Notes under the pieces: model-generated | What the model saw: the letters and a program-made list of their open reading frames with translations, nothing else | The model's database searches: none | Told to the model about the DNA's origin: nothing | Part shown: in pieces, positions 36,195 to 48,896 of the stretch | Position numbering within the stretch: position 1 is the stretch's first letter | Layout of the letters: every line of letters begins with the position of its first letter | Assembly: GCA_016758965.1 (NCBI GenBank) | Contig: JAEPRB010000195.1 | Coordinates: 1 to 64,000 of the forward strand | DNA length: 64,000 bases | Reading direction: 5' to 3' | DNA from: Circinella minor | Taxonomy: Eukaryota > Mucoromycota > Mucoromycetes > Mucorales > Lichtheimiaceae | Program-made: the position numbers and the translations under genes

Positions 36195-36578
36195 CAAAAA
36201 TTAGTACGTCAAAAATTAGTACGTCAAAAATTAGTACGTCAAAAATTAGTACGTCAAAAATTAGTACGTCAAAAATTAGTATGCAAAAGTTAGTATGCAA
36301 AAATTAGTATGCAAAAATTAGTATGCAAAAGTTAGTATGCAAAAATTAGTATGCAAAAATTAGTATGCAAAAGTTAGTATGCAAAAATTAGTATGCAAAA
36401 ATTAGTATGCAAAAATTAGTATGCAAAAATTAGTATGCAAAAATTAGTATGCAAAAATTAGTACGTCAAAAATTAGTATGCAAAAATTAGTACGTCAAAA
36501 ATTAGTACGTCAAAAATTAGTATGCAAAAATTAGTACGTCAAAAATTTGTATGCAAAAATTAGTAAGTCAAAAATTAG
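36195..36578. repeat. minisatellite, 14/15-bp units, about 26.5 copies
   Basis: Tandem array of two unit types: CAAAAATTAGTACGT (15 bp) and CAAAAATTAGTATG (14 bp). Five 15-mers open the array, then thirteen 14-mers (36270-36451), then a mixed tail. Within the first nine 14-mers a G variant (CAAAAGTTAGTATG) occupies every third place (units 2, 5 and 8), giving a 42-bp higher-order period. There are no unique spacers. Confidence 0.97.
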
Positions 36579-39500
36579 GTAAAGAAAAAAAAGAGAAAAA
36601 GAGGAAAAAATTCAAAAAAATGGACCCCTTTTATAACTTTTTAGTCGTGACGGTTTTTAAAAGTTTGAATTTCCGAAGTTATGACTGTTCAACTAATTTG
36701 AAATACAGACAAAACCATGTGATATCTTTTACTAAACTAAAGAGATGTACAATAGGGAAGATGATGAACAAAAAATGAAAAAACTGTCAAAACAATTAAA
36801 GAAGTATATCAAATCGTTCATGACAACTAACTGCCTGTCACCGTTTATTTCACAGCCAACTCCGAAAAAGCACAGACCTTCTATTAACTATTATTGATAA
36901 TTTATGTTCACCTATACGTATAACAACAAACATTTTATTTTTATTTTTTTGACATTTAATAAATATTATTAAAAAATATCTACTGGTAATTGGGTCAATC
37001 GGTAGTATACCCATTCACATCGTTCACTCAATCTATAGACAATGTTAAATCAACCAAAATAATAAAAAATTAGCAAGTCATTATTTGAAATAAAGTATAT
37101 TCTTTTATTTCTATTAAATTATTATTATCGATAGGATATTATCGATAGGATATTATCAATATGGGTGTATGAACATGTACAGCTCTTCAAATCATAATGA
37201 TAACGTGAGTTATGGCATGAAATAAAAAGTCTTTTCATTTCAATAATGGCGGATATTCAACCCACAGAAAAAAAACAATATATCCCCATTTTATTTTACT
37301 ATAACATTTTTCTTTATCGGTCGTCAAGGTTACAGGAAAAATAAACAAACCAAGTTGATTGAAAATTTTTTTACAAGTTCGCAAAGGGAATGGGTGATTA
37401 TAGAAACTATTAACAGCAACAGTATTTTTTAAACACGCTCCTTTTATATATTATTATTTTGATTTTGATTGAACGATAAACATTTGTGATGATTCAATCA
37501 TTAAATAAATAATATCTACCAATTGAAAAATTTAATTCTCAATAAATTTAATATAAAAAAAGTTTGATAAACGTTCTGAATGTATATATAGAGAACAAGA
37601 TGTTCATATTAGCATTTTACTACTATAATACATTGTATCACATGTGAAGTGTGTTGCTGTAAAATATAAAAATATATATCATATCTGTATAACATTGTAG
37701 TTAGAGATGGTGAAGAGAGTCAAATTAAATTTCGTTCATCTATGAGATATATGTTTATTGATTAGTCTAGATATAATTACACTGTACGTATTATTTTACA
37801 AAAAGCTGCTCGTATACAAGTGATATACATTTATATATAATATTCACCCACTAAATAAAGAAAACTACGTTATATAATTTCAAAATAATTTTATCATCAC
37901 TGCAGTATAAGATTTTTTTTTATATGTTCATCAGCTGTTATATAATAGGTGGAGGTTACAAATGAAAAGTTGAATAGCGTGTTGTCGGAACCTCCTACCC
38001 TATAATAAGAGAATAAAGCACATTCACCTAACAAGAAAGTCCTATTCAATTCTGTTAATACAATGAGTCGTTAGTTTATTACCTATCAACTTATTATTAC
38101 TATTAATTACCATCAACAGAATAAAAAAAAAGTTTAATTCATGACTGTTAAAAACAGTAAAGTCGTCGCATATTTACAAGCTCTTTATGTATATTATAAA
38201 AGATTTATAATTGACAGTACTACGATACAGCTATTATATAAAACAACACATAATCAATGAATGAATAATAGTAAAACTAGTAGTTCAATCATGCAGAAAG
38301 ATAAAAAAAAATTCATACAAATTACTTTATACAGCACGGACCACAACATCTTGGGGTTGATCAAAAGATTCGCCGCTTTAAAAATTTATATGTCAAATGG
38401 GGTAATAAAGTGGTGTAACTCTTTTTTTTTTTAAGTTCCAAAATCTACCATTGAAATTAGACTAAAGGCTTGAATATTTATCCTGCTTATAGTTGTACAA
38501 ACTTGTTTTTTGAACTAGAGAAAAATAAAAGCACTACTGTATTTTGTTTTATGAAGGATCCCATCATTTTGGCTTAATCTTATTATAAACAAAATTGGCT
38601 ATTTAATTGTCATCAACGAAAATATCCTCCAATTAACACAAAAGAATTTTGGTTTTTAGTTCAATTATAACTGACTTGATTCATCGCTTTAAAATATCTC
38701 TAAAACCTATTTAGGTATAAAGAATAATATACTACTTTAGACTCTTTTGAAAAGAAAGATTGAGTGACTCAAAATAAAAGAGGGAAGGAAAAAATCCCGA
38801 ATAATATAAAAATAAATTACGTAGCAACGAAGAAGACCTGTTAAAATAAAAGACAATACTCACTATTTCCCTAGTAAGTGAGTCCATTAAAAGTAATTTG
38901 AGCCTTTACATGATCAATTAAAAAGAACAACAAATCTGAGACCTACCAATAGAAACAATTATTCGTCGGAGCGAAAGTTTTGGGAATCCAAAAAAAAAAA
39001 ATTCCATCGTTTCCCGGTTACTCTTTTTAAAAAAAAGCATTCTTTCCCTTCCCCCCCCCAACATTTTTTTTTTAATGCGAACTCAATAGAGTTTATTTTT
39101 CTTCTGACAAGATCGTTCTGATTTTACTTTTCATCAAATTAATTTGTCTTTATTCTTTTATTATACCAATAATAACTTTTTTTTATATTCACTTCATTTA
39201 CCCAATCTCTATTATTAAATGTATTTTTGTAAAAATCAAAAAGGTTGTTCATAAAAGTAAAAGTGAAATTAAATACTATTCATTTATAACAAGTATACAT
39301 ACTGACACTAAACTATTAAAGTATTTTAGTAAAGGGCTAATCATCTTTTATAGTGTAATTTTATTTAACTGAAGATAAAATTAAACCTAGAGTGACATTT
39401 ATTGGCATAGATAAAATAGACTTATTATTTATTCGCGTTATTTTTATCATTTTATTTAATGGGATATCCAAAGAAAAGAATGACTTTTTTTTTTATCGAT

Positions 39501-40172
39501 TGAATGTAACTTTTTCATTTTTTTTTTCGTTGATGTGATATTGTTGTGTGTGCGTCACCCTAGTCCACATATTTTTGTATTAAGATACTATATGCTATTT
39601 TAAAGTTTATATATGTGGATCATCTAAATGTACAAGCATCAATCTTTTATTTGCCTCGTGTTTTTGTACACAAGAGTGAGTAAATCATTTACCCAAACAT
39701 TTTATTATTGTACTTCTTTATAAGGAAAACGTCAAAAAACAAAAAGAACCGTTTAATAGTTAATATTTATCATTAACTTTAATTTTGTCAAATCAAAATA
39801 AAGAAGTGAGTGGGTTTTTGGGAGGTCATCTTTATTAGAAGAAATGTCGGACATAACCGAACGGAAACAATTTAACCATGTTCCCCCCAACTTTTCTATC
39901 TAAAGGCAAATGCAACACTTTATAACCTTAACCACCCCCCCCATTTGTGGGGAAAAAAAAAAGTGCTATCCATCTAATAACTTCTCTTTGTTCGAAAAAA
40001 AAAAAAAAGATAGAGAGAGAGAGAGAGATAGAAAGAGGAGAGAGTGCTTAATTCATTTGTCCGATAATTCCCACACTTTCAAAAACGACACTTTTTTTTT
40101 TCTTTTAGTCTTTTTTTTTTTTCTTCTTCTTAAAAAAGTATATATATTTTTTTTAAAAAAAATAAAATTATA

Positions 40173-43100
40173 ATGAGGGAACACGAGGGTTCAGACGATT
40201 CTCAATCAGTTGTTGGTAAAAAACGTATTCGAGCTACTCAAGCTTGTATTCTTTGTAGAAAAAAAAAGGTAAAAAAAAACATTTTTTCTTCTTTCCCTGT
40301 TATAATATAATTGTTTATTAAAATAAATAATTTTTTATATTAACTCCATGACAACCAAAAAAAAAAAAAAAAAAAAAAGATTAAATGCGACGGTGCCAAA
40401 CCAGAATGTTTACATTGTCAAGAAGCAAACATTACGTGTGAATATTCAGAATGTCGTAAACGTGGTCCACGTAAAGGTTATGTTCAACTACTTGAAGAAC
40501 GTTTAGCACAGTTAGAAAAACGAGTATCAACAGATGATACTCCTGAAAAGAAAAGAAAAACATCTATACCTAAAGAAACAGGTGCTTTATATGATCCTCA
40601 TGCACTTTTTCGTTTAGATCCACAGCATGATATAGAAAAACGTGGTAAGTTTTGAATAGTTAATTTATAATAGAAAGAAAACAAAAAAACGGGAAATATT
40701 ATTCTAATCATTGGGAGGAGGGGGGTGAAATATATAGAAACAAAAAATGTTTCATCTGTTGGATCACAAAGTTTATATGATGATGGTGAAAATTATCCAC
40801 CTATGGATATTATAATGCATCTTGTTGATCTTTTTTTTCAACATCTCAATTCAGTATATCCACTTGTACATCGAAGAACACTCAAACAAGCTATTCGTAA
40901 TGGAACAGTATCTAAACCATTATTATGGAGTGTTATGGGAATTGGTGCTAGGTAATATATATATACTGAGGATGGGAGAGTTGGTTATTATACAAGGAAA
41001 AAACCAAAAAAAAAAAAAAAAAAAATAACATTTTTTTTTTTGCTGTTTATTATAGATTTTCTGATCATCCTTCTATCAGAGCAGATCCACCTTATTGGGC
41101 TGGAGAAAGATTTGCTGTTAAAGCAATGTCATTGATCGATGCTACAATGCTTGAACCAACTATACCAAACTTACAATTCTGGGGTATCATGGCCTGTTTA
41201 GAATATGGACGTGCATCAGGATCAAGGTTAGTAAAGGAAAAAAAATGATTGTTTAGTTTTGAGGGGGAAGGGGTGGAAGAACAAATATATTTTAACAATC
41301 TTAAAAAAATATATTTTAGAGCATGGATTTATGGAGGATTGGCTGTGAGGTAAGGAAAATAGAAGAGAAAGTTTTCTATTATTGTATATGTGATGAGTTA
41401 GTGTATATATACAAACGAGCCTTTATTTATTGTTATTGATAGAATATGTCAAGAATTGGGTCTTAATCGAGAAGAAACATTGAGTTCCCCTATTCTTAAG
41501 AAAGATGGTTCTGTGGATGCAGCAGCTATGGCATTACGACGACGAATATTTTATAGCTGTTATTGTTTAGATAAGTATGTTGAATTTTTTTTTTATTTCA
41601 ATTATTGGGTGTAAAAAAAAAAGAAAGGTTTCTTTCCTTCACTACGATATCTAACTCTTTCATTCTATTGGCTTAATACCTATAGGTTTGCAAGTGCAGG
41701 CACATCTAGACCTCAATATTTTGATACATCGGATTGTGATGCAGTATTACCTAATGTGACAGAAAGTGTATTACTTCGAGATTTATTTCAATGTACTAAC
41801 ATTGATGGTAAAGAACTAACGAGTGACTCATTAATGGATATTACCCGACATTATCTTGGTATGGTGACAATTTTTGGTGAAGCTAACAAGTTCATGACCA
41901 GAGCCAAATCCGATTCAAAGTCAGTTACTTGGCCACCTGTACCTGAGTTTAATAGCTTGGATGCACGTTTACGTTCTTGGAAAAGTGACCTTCCCGAACG
42001 ATTTCAATTTTCACTCAACAATCTTAGCATACATAAACGTGGAGCTAGTAAAAATTATTTGACCCTTTGGTTATCAACACATGCTGTATGGTGTACAACA
42101 ATGATGGTTTTACATCGTGGTAGTTTGGCCTATAGTGAACTTGAACCTACAAATATACCAGAAGATTTATATCGTCGTATCCAAGCGAGTATCAACTGTT
42201 GTAAAGTTTCGATTGATGAAGCTATGCTTATTTTTAGAGCTTTGAAAGAATTAAGTGGACCTAATGTACTGCCTTACATGGGATACAGTGCTTATATTTG
42301 TGCAACAGTGTTGATGACTTCTACATTTTCTAAAGATGCTGAATCATTTAAAAAGAGTAGTAGTGCTTTAAGAATTTTATATGCCATGATTGATGTAAGT
42401 GATAACCCTTTATTTTTATTTTTATTTTTATAAATGTCTAAGTTTAATAAATGTTATCTATACCTTATGGACTAATTAATTTCAAAATATATATTATTCT
42501 TAGGGACTATCACCTTACTGGCCAATGTGTGAACGTTTAGCTCTAACAACACGAGACTTATTATTAACACATAGTCGATTATATGATAGTCAATATCGTC
42601 AAGATTATTATTCAAAACCATCAAATAACACTACTGCAACAGTTAATACAGCACTTTCACCTTCTTCACAAATCAGTATACAAGCACTATCGCCAGCAAG
42701 TACTTCTGTAGAAACTTCTGAAACAATAACGATAGACAACAATGCTTCTAGTGGTAAGAAACAAGCACAAAAAGAACCAGAACAAAAACAACAGAACACA
42801 TTTCTACAGTCACAACCTTCAATGACCCAACTACAAGAAGAAGAAAAGAATAATATACAATCACTATCATTAGCACACAATTTACCCGGAGAATCCTCAA
42901 CAGGAATTCTATCACAAACAACATTAACGAATGAAAAAAATTCATTTGCTCAACAACAATCGGCTTTACCACTTTTGGCAGAATCTTTCCCTTTCACAAC
43001 AAGTGAAGGTGAAATTGATTTTAATAGCTCAGAATTTTTGTATGACAGTGCACTTTTTGGACAAATTATGCTTGATGCAACAAAACCTGGATCTTCAGCA

Positions 43101-43340
43101 ACACAACCATCAGAAAATCCATCATTAGCACCAAGAAATTTATCATCCTCTTTACCAATAAGTGGACATCCATCCGTTTATATATGTGACCAATCAGCTT
43201 TTCCAACGGGTATTCTTCATAATAATACTAATCCAATTAATATGACTTCACCTAATGGGGGAGGATCATCATCATCAAGTGTTGATAGATTGGATATTTT
43301 AGAAAATAACAAGTCAATATGGAATGAACCTTCAAATTGA
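40173..43340 (+). CDS. Zn2Cys6 transcription factor with fungal-specific regulatory domain
   Basis: 817 aa. Exons: 40173-40268, 40380-40644, 40738-40951, 41056-41226, 41320-41349, 41443-41574, 41686-42394, 42504-43340. The zinc cluster (residues about 24-52) is CILCRKKKIKC then KPECLHCQEANITC, with an intron inside its basic helix. CRKRGPRKGYVQLLEERLAQLE gives the linker and dimerisation coiled coil. The middle-homology region (fungal_trans) is clear: YPLVHRRTLKQAI, PLLWSVMGIGAR, GIMACLEYGRASGSRAWIY, GLAVRICQELGLNRE and RRRIFYSCYCLDKFAS. The C-terminus (after residue 575) is Gln/Ser/Asn-rich and probably activating. The layout is that of the broad class of metabolic regulators, with no specific target readable. 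The fifth exon is only 30 nt. Confidence 0.94.
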
Positions 43341-44677
43341 ACAATTGTTATATTTCTTTCTTGTTTTTATCATTATTTTATATATATATAGCATTTATTC
43401 ATTCTTGACTCTTTTTTTTTTTTATTCTGTGTAACTTCATCTAAACAATCATAATTTTTTAACTTTTTAAAAAAATTCATTCTAATATACATTACAAAAA
43501 AAAAAAAAAAAAACCTCTCCAATTTGTTTTTTCTTAATTCTGTTTTTATCCTCTAGGTCTAAATTTTTTATTTGATATAATATAAAAAGACACAGGATTT
43601 TCTTTCTTTTTCTTATAGATTATATAAGTAATACACCTTTATATTATGATTCTTTATTTATTCTTTAAAATATTATGCGAATGAGTAGAAAGGTTGCTGC
43701 TGTCCTCACTCGATTTCGAATGATTGATGAATAATAATAATATGTACGTATTCTTTTTAGTACAAGACAAAACAGATTGTACGTCTAGATATCCTACAGT
43801 TGAATTCAGTTTAATTTATTAAGAGTTATAATTAAAAAGATACATTATAAAATATAGGTAATCGTACGGTTATAATTCAAGAATACGTATCATAACTTAT
43901 TGTTACGTACTTATTATTAATAAAATTGATATACATTCGTACGTACTTAGTTTAATCTTTATTATTATCATGTACGTAGAAGCAATATTATTTAGTTTGT
44001 TCTAAACCAAACCAAAAATAAAAATCCGATTGTTATTATTAAAAAAGAATAATAATAATAAAAAAAAAACTATTTCTGATTAATTGATAAATAAAACTTT
44101 TATAGCTTATAAATCAATTTATTATTAAACAAGAAGTTATAAAGTATATTAAATCATCAGTTAATAAATTATTTTAATCATGGGGTTTTTTACTTTTTTT
44201 TTTGTGCTACGTACAACTTTAGAATCATGATAATAAATAAACTATTATCAAAAAAAACAACAAATAGTATCATTTTTGATAAGGTATATAATAAAAAAAT
44301 GATATATTATTAAAAAAAGTATTCATCATATAAAATAACAAGTAAAAAAAAAAATAGGGTATACGAGTAATAAGTAGAACATATATTATTTCTTATTATT
44401 ATAACGTGACAAAATGTAAGAGAAAAAGACATGCATAAAAAATAAAATAAAAAAAGTCTAGTGACAATTCATGGAATATTTTTCAACGAATAGCAGAATC
44501 CCCGCTTACCTTTTTTATGAATTATAAGTTGGGGAAAGCATTAAAGAAATATGGCCAATTTCAAATTTTCTGTTTCTTCCTTTTATTTTTACTTTTTACT
44601 TCTTTGAGCTTCCTTTCTTTTAATTTTTTTCTTTTCTTTTTTTTCTTTTCTTTTTTTTTTTCATAATAATTAAAAAA
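43341..44677. other. spacer and alpha-tubulin promoter
   Basis: 1.3 kb, AT-rich, no gene seen. The 100 bases before the tubulin start form a long pyrimidine tract (CTTTTT-type). Such tracts are common before highly expressed fungal genes. Confidence 0.55.
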
Positions 44678-46346
44678 ATGCGTGAAATTATTTCTGTTCA
44701 TATTGGTAAGTAAAGGGAAAAACACTCTTTATATTATTATTATTATCATCATCAAGAACTAACCAGTTTATTTATGCAGGACAAGCAGGTGTTCAGATAG
44801 GCAATGCCTGTTGGGAACTGGTAAAATAGACACACTTTTTTATTTTATTTTATTTTTCCCAACATAAATTAATATGAATTGTTTTTATTTTAATATAGTA
44901 TTGTTTAGAACATGGTATTAGTCCTGATGGTCGTTTACCAGGAGATCAACCCATTCAAGATCGATCGTAAGTAACAAAGTCATTTACAAATGAGTATAGT
45001 TATTTAAAAATAACATTATTTATTTATTTTTTTACGTAGTTTTGAAACCTTCTTTTCTGAGACAGGAAATGGAAAATATGTTCCAAGAACAATATTTGTT
45101 GATTTAGAACCTACTGTCATTGATGAAGTACGTACAGGCACTTATCGTGAACTTTTTCATCCAGGTAACAAAACCCCCCTCCCCTTTCCCCTTTACTTTC
45201 TTTTTTCTTTGTTTCATCTATATTACAATTCATTCTCATAATATATCTATCTATCTAGAATATTTGATCACTGGTAAAGAAGATGCTGCAAATAATTATG
45301 CACGTGGTCATTATACTGTAGGTCGAGAAATGATTGATAATGTGATGGACAGAATACGTCGATTAGCTGATAATTGTACTGGACTTCAAGGCTTTTTATT
45401 ATTTCATTCCTTTGGTGGAGGAACAGGTTCAGGATTTGGTTCTTTATTAATGGATCGATTATCTACAGATTATGGAAAAAAGACAAAATTGGAATTTAGT
45501 GTTTATCCAGCTCCAAAAGTTTCTACTGCCGTCGTAGAACCTTACAATTCTGTTTTAACTACACATGCTACATTGGAACAATCCGATGTTACTTTTATGG
45601 TTGATAATGAAGCCATTTATGATATTTGTCGACGTAATTTGGATATTCCACGTCCTTCTTATGCCAATTTAAATCGTCTTATTGCTCAAGTTGTTTCATC
45701 TATTACTGCTTCTTTACGATTCGATGGTTCACTTAATGTTGATTTAACCGAATTTCAAACCAATTTAGTTCCTTATCCACGTATTCATTTTCCTTTGGTA
45801 ACTTATGCACCTATTGTTTCAGCAGCCAAAGTATATCATGAACAACATTCAGTAGCAGAAATTACTTCCACATGTTTTGAACCAGGAAATCAAATGGTGA
45901 AATGTGATCCAAGAAAAGGAAAATATATGGCATGTTGTTTACTTTATCGAGGTGATGTTGTACCTAAAGATACCAATGCAGCTATTGCAAATATCAAGAC
46001 AAAAAGAACAATTCAATTTGTGGATTGGTGTCCAACAGGGTTCAAAGTAGGAATTAATAATCAAAAACCAACCGTTGTACCAGGAGGTGATACAGCTGAA
46101 GTACATCGTGCTGTATGTTTACTTTCAAATACAACATCTATTGCTGAAGCATGGAGTCGTTTGGATTACAAGTTTGATTTAATGTATGCTAAACGAGCTT
46201 TTGTTCATTGGTACGTGGGTGAAGGAATGGAAGAAGGTGAATTTTCTGAAGCAAGAGAAAATTTAGCAGCCTTAGAAAAAGATTATGAAGAAGTAGCTTC
46301 TGATTCTTTAATGGATTCAGAAATGGAACAAGATGAAGAATATTAA
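44678..46346 (+). CDS. tub1: alpha-tubulin
   Basis: 449 aa. Exons: 44678-44705, 44780-44820, 44899-44966, 45040-45164, 45259-46346. Full-length alpha-tubulin: [20 protein letters not shown] at the start, the GTP-binding signature [10 protein letters not shown], the catalytic Glu in the [18 protein letters not shown] region, and the C-terminal acidic tail ending EEY, which keeps the detyrosinatable Tyr. Residue 40, the acetylation Lys of animal alpha-tubulin, is Gln here, and the surrounding loop ([15 protein letters not shown]) is two residues shorter. AAKVYHEQH replaces the usual AEKAYHEQL. Five exons with four introns crowded in the first 500 bp is typical of fungal tubulin genes. It forms the alpha/beta dimer of microtubules; whether a second alpha gene exists cannot be told. 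Confidence 0.98.
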
Positions 46347-48425
46347 AAACACTTATCCCCACACTCTTTCTCCCATTTACTTTTTATAAGCAAAAACATT
46401 TAATCACACACATACATACAAAAAAAAACCTCCTTCAAAACATATTTCATTTTTAAAAACTTTTTTTATACTTTATTATTATAAATATATTTCATTATAT
46501 AAAAAATAGAACTAATAAATAAGACATTATTATATGGAAAAAAAACAAAAAAAACACGTTGTAAAATCAGAATATAGTTTGAGTCCATTATACTCCTCGG
46601 CCGGCTAAGACGGAAGAGCATTAAAACCAGAGGTTGCCAGAAATATGCAATTAAAAATAAAAGTCATCATATACAACATGTTTTTCTGTTTTTTTATATA
46701 ATAAAGCGCCTTAAAAAAAGTCACACCCAACAAAAAAATACAAAATACAAAAAAATATACAAATATATAGAATAATAAACAAACCTTTTATTTTTTTTAA
46801 AAAAGAAACCAAAGGGAGTTACAAGGGATAAGAAATACATTACCTGAATTAAAATAAAAAGACAAGGGTCAGAAAACTAAACACCTTTAAAACTTTTTTT
46901 TATCGTTTTCCCAATTCGCAACACCAAAAATTATTATATTTTTTTCAGTTTTTTTAAACATCTTTTCTCAGCACCAGCCACTCAAGTAAAAGTTTTTTCA
47001 CTTTATACTCAAAGTAACTCTAAGTCGGCTCTTCCTATATTTTTGATGTTTTTCTATTCATCCTTTTCATAATTTTCCCCCAATTTTTTTTAACAAATTC
47101 CATTGTATTGAAAATTGTCAAATAATTACCTTATTAATAGCTTGTTCATTCAATTTAATTAAAAATTGAATAAACTTACTAGTTTAGTTTACTTGGCTTT
47201 TTTTTTAAAAAAAAAGAAATGTAATAAAAATTTCTAAAATAAATATCATTTCTGAATAATGTAAAAAAAAAGTAACAAAAATTAGTTTTTTATTTTTAAA
47301 AGTATTAAAATACAATTTTAAAAAAAACAATTCCATCAGACATCCAAGGAAGTGTTAGACTGACACTGAGAGTTCAATGGCATTCGAACCTCTTTCAGGG
47401 AAAACTGCGAACACGGGATATCATCATCATATGGAATGTTTTTTAAAATAATAAAAAAAAATTTACAAACCTTTTTTTTTAAAAAAACCAAGCGAAAACT
47501 TGTTAAACAAAAAAAAAACCATTGGAAGTTTTGTTCAGAAACCACAAGGAAAAAATAAAAACTGTAAATAAAAAAAAGTACAAAAATAAAAATGGGTTAG
47601 GTAAAAAGTTTTTTTTAAATGGTTATTAAGCCACTTGATTTTTTCCCTCAACACACCAAAAAAAAAAGGTTATTCTGTTGTTTGTTTGTTCAGTTAAAAA
47701 TATACTGGCAAGTATGCGTCTGTGTCAGCAAACACAGAGATTTTTCACCATGGTCGATAAGATTAAAACGAAGAGCGTTCATGGATTGAACGATTCATCA
47801 TAACAACAACAAAACAAAACTCCCTCTTTTTTTTAAAAAATTACAAAAAAATATAATTTAGAAAATAAAATACATACCAATTGCTTTTTATTTTTTTTTA
47901 TTTTTTTGTAACCAAAAAAAAAATAAAAAAAAAAAAAAAGAATGGAAAGAGTGAATGAATTAAAAAAAAAATTGGTTGGAGAAATGTTGGTCTTTTTATA
48001 GTTTTTAATAAGTGGTTTCGGTAAAAGAAAAAAATTTTTTTTTAACTATTCACAAGTCACTTCTTTAATCAAATTGCGTAATTTGGAAACTCGTGGAAAA
48101 ACATAACCGCTGTCAAAAAAATAAAAGTCTGTGTTTGGATTTCATGTCCCCCAAAGAAAGGAAAACAAAAAAAAAAAATTATTGAAGAGCAATAATATAT
48201 TTCGTTTATTACTTTATCATTAAACAGGAAAAAGGAAGAAGGTGAAATGTTACTAGGATCAAAGAAATGCAGGGGGTGGGGATGATGTGTAACATAGCAA
48301 CAAATTAAATCAATATCTATGCAGATAGGTTGTTACATAGCAACAAATTAAATCATACGTATAGATAATTTGTCACCATGGCAACAGATTAATCATATTT
48401 ATCACTAGGAGAAAGTGAAAATTTC
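46347..48425. other. 2.1 kb gene-poor spacer
   Basis: Convergent region between alpha-tubulin and the TPR-like gene. It is AT-rich with many homopolymers. It includes a small GC-richer island around 46598-46640 (CTCGGCCGGC), a short hairpin TCTGTGT/ACACAGA near 47723-47742, and three X-box-like repeats at 48289-48385. No protein-coding gene was recognised. A small ncRNA cannot be excluded. Confidence 0.5.
48289..48385. repeat. three X-box-like sites in a 40-43 bp direct repeat
   Basis: GTAACATAGCAAC (48289-48301), GTTACATAGCAAC (48332-48344) and GTCACCATGGCAAC (48372-48385) are spaced 43 and 40 bp apart. The first two share the following CAAATTAAATCA-type sequence. The third matches the RFX X-box consensus GTNRCC-AT-RGNAAC. 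The sites lie just beyond the 3' end of the small minus-strand gene at 48426. Confidence 0.5.
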
Positions 48426-48896
48426 TCATGAAGAGGAAAGTGCTTGTATTGAAGAAGATGTTGTGGTCAATTTTGTTTTTCTTTGTTTTATATATTCAAT
48501 CATTTTTGATTTCCCCAAAACTTCATAACATTCAATTAATTGATCATAAGCAGATAAAAGATAATTAATGGTTGTCGTTTCTGGTGATTTTGTGTTCGTT
48601 GCTTTTTCCCATATTTTAATAGCCAAATTTAAGGATGCTTCACATTGTATAAATTGCTGGGCTTTGAAATACGCGTCGGCAAGCTGTGCATGAGCTTGAG
48701 CGCGTATTTGATCCAATGCAGTTTTATTATCCGTATGTTGGTTATCGACAATTTGACAAATCTTGGCCAAGTAAGGAATGCTACCTTTCACATTACCTTG
48801 TTGTTGCATTCCAGTGACTACTTGATCAAGTACTTGAAGTTCAACTAGACTTGCTGGATTAATGTATTGTGATTGTAAATAATGAGGTGGTGTCAT
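48426..48896 (-). CDS. small TPR-like protein
   Basis: 156 aa, single exon, start ATG at 48896. Two to three amphipathic helix pairs are visible, the best being AQAHAQLADAYFKAQQFIQCEASLNLAIKIWE (quoted in parts: AQLADAYFKAQ and ASLNLAIKIWE), a good TPR-like helix-turn-helix. Another pair is INYLLSAYDQLIECYEVLG. The ends are polar. No signal peptide or membrane segment is present. TPR proteins are scaffolds for protein complexes; I cannot name this one. Confidence 0.6.
   Translation of the reverse strand: MTPPHYLQSQYINPASLVELQVLDQVVTGMQQQGNVKGSIPYLAKICQIVDNQHTDNKTALDQIRAQAHAQLADAYFKAQQFIQCEASLNLAIKIWEKATNTKSPETTTINYLLSAYDQLIECYEVLGKSKMIEYIKQRKTKLTTTSSSIQALSSS

Larger units (their letters stand above)
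34821..40172. other. 5.3 kb gene-poor region with repeats
   Basis: No gene can be supported here. The region contains a candidate degenerate DNA transposon (35140-36018), a minisatellite (36195-36578), a short tandem duplication around GATAGGATATTATC near 37128-37158, and a (GA)n run near 40009-40040. The remainder is AT-rich with homopolymers. The last kilobase serves as the promoter of the Zn2Cys6 gene at 40173. Confidence 0.6.

Noticed and set aside
36195..36578. CRISPR-like array
   Set aside because: The units are contiguous with no unique spacers and the DNA is eukaryotic; it is a minisatellite.
37125..37160. Short tandem duplication of GATAGGATATTATC
   Set aside because: It has only about two and a half copies of a simple AT-rich unit, too little to call an element.
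40009..40040. (GA)n run before the second Zn2Cys6 gene
   Set aside because: It is an ordinary microsatellite; GAGA-type control cannot be inferred from it.
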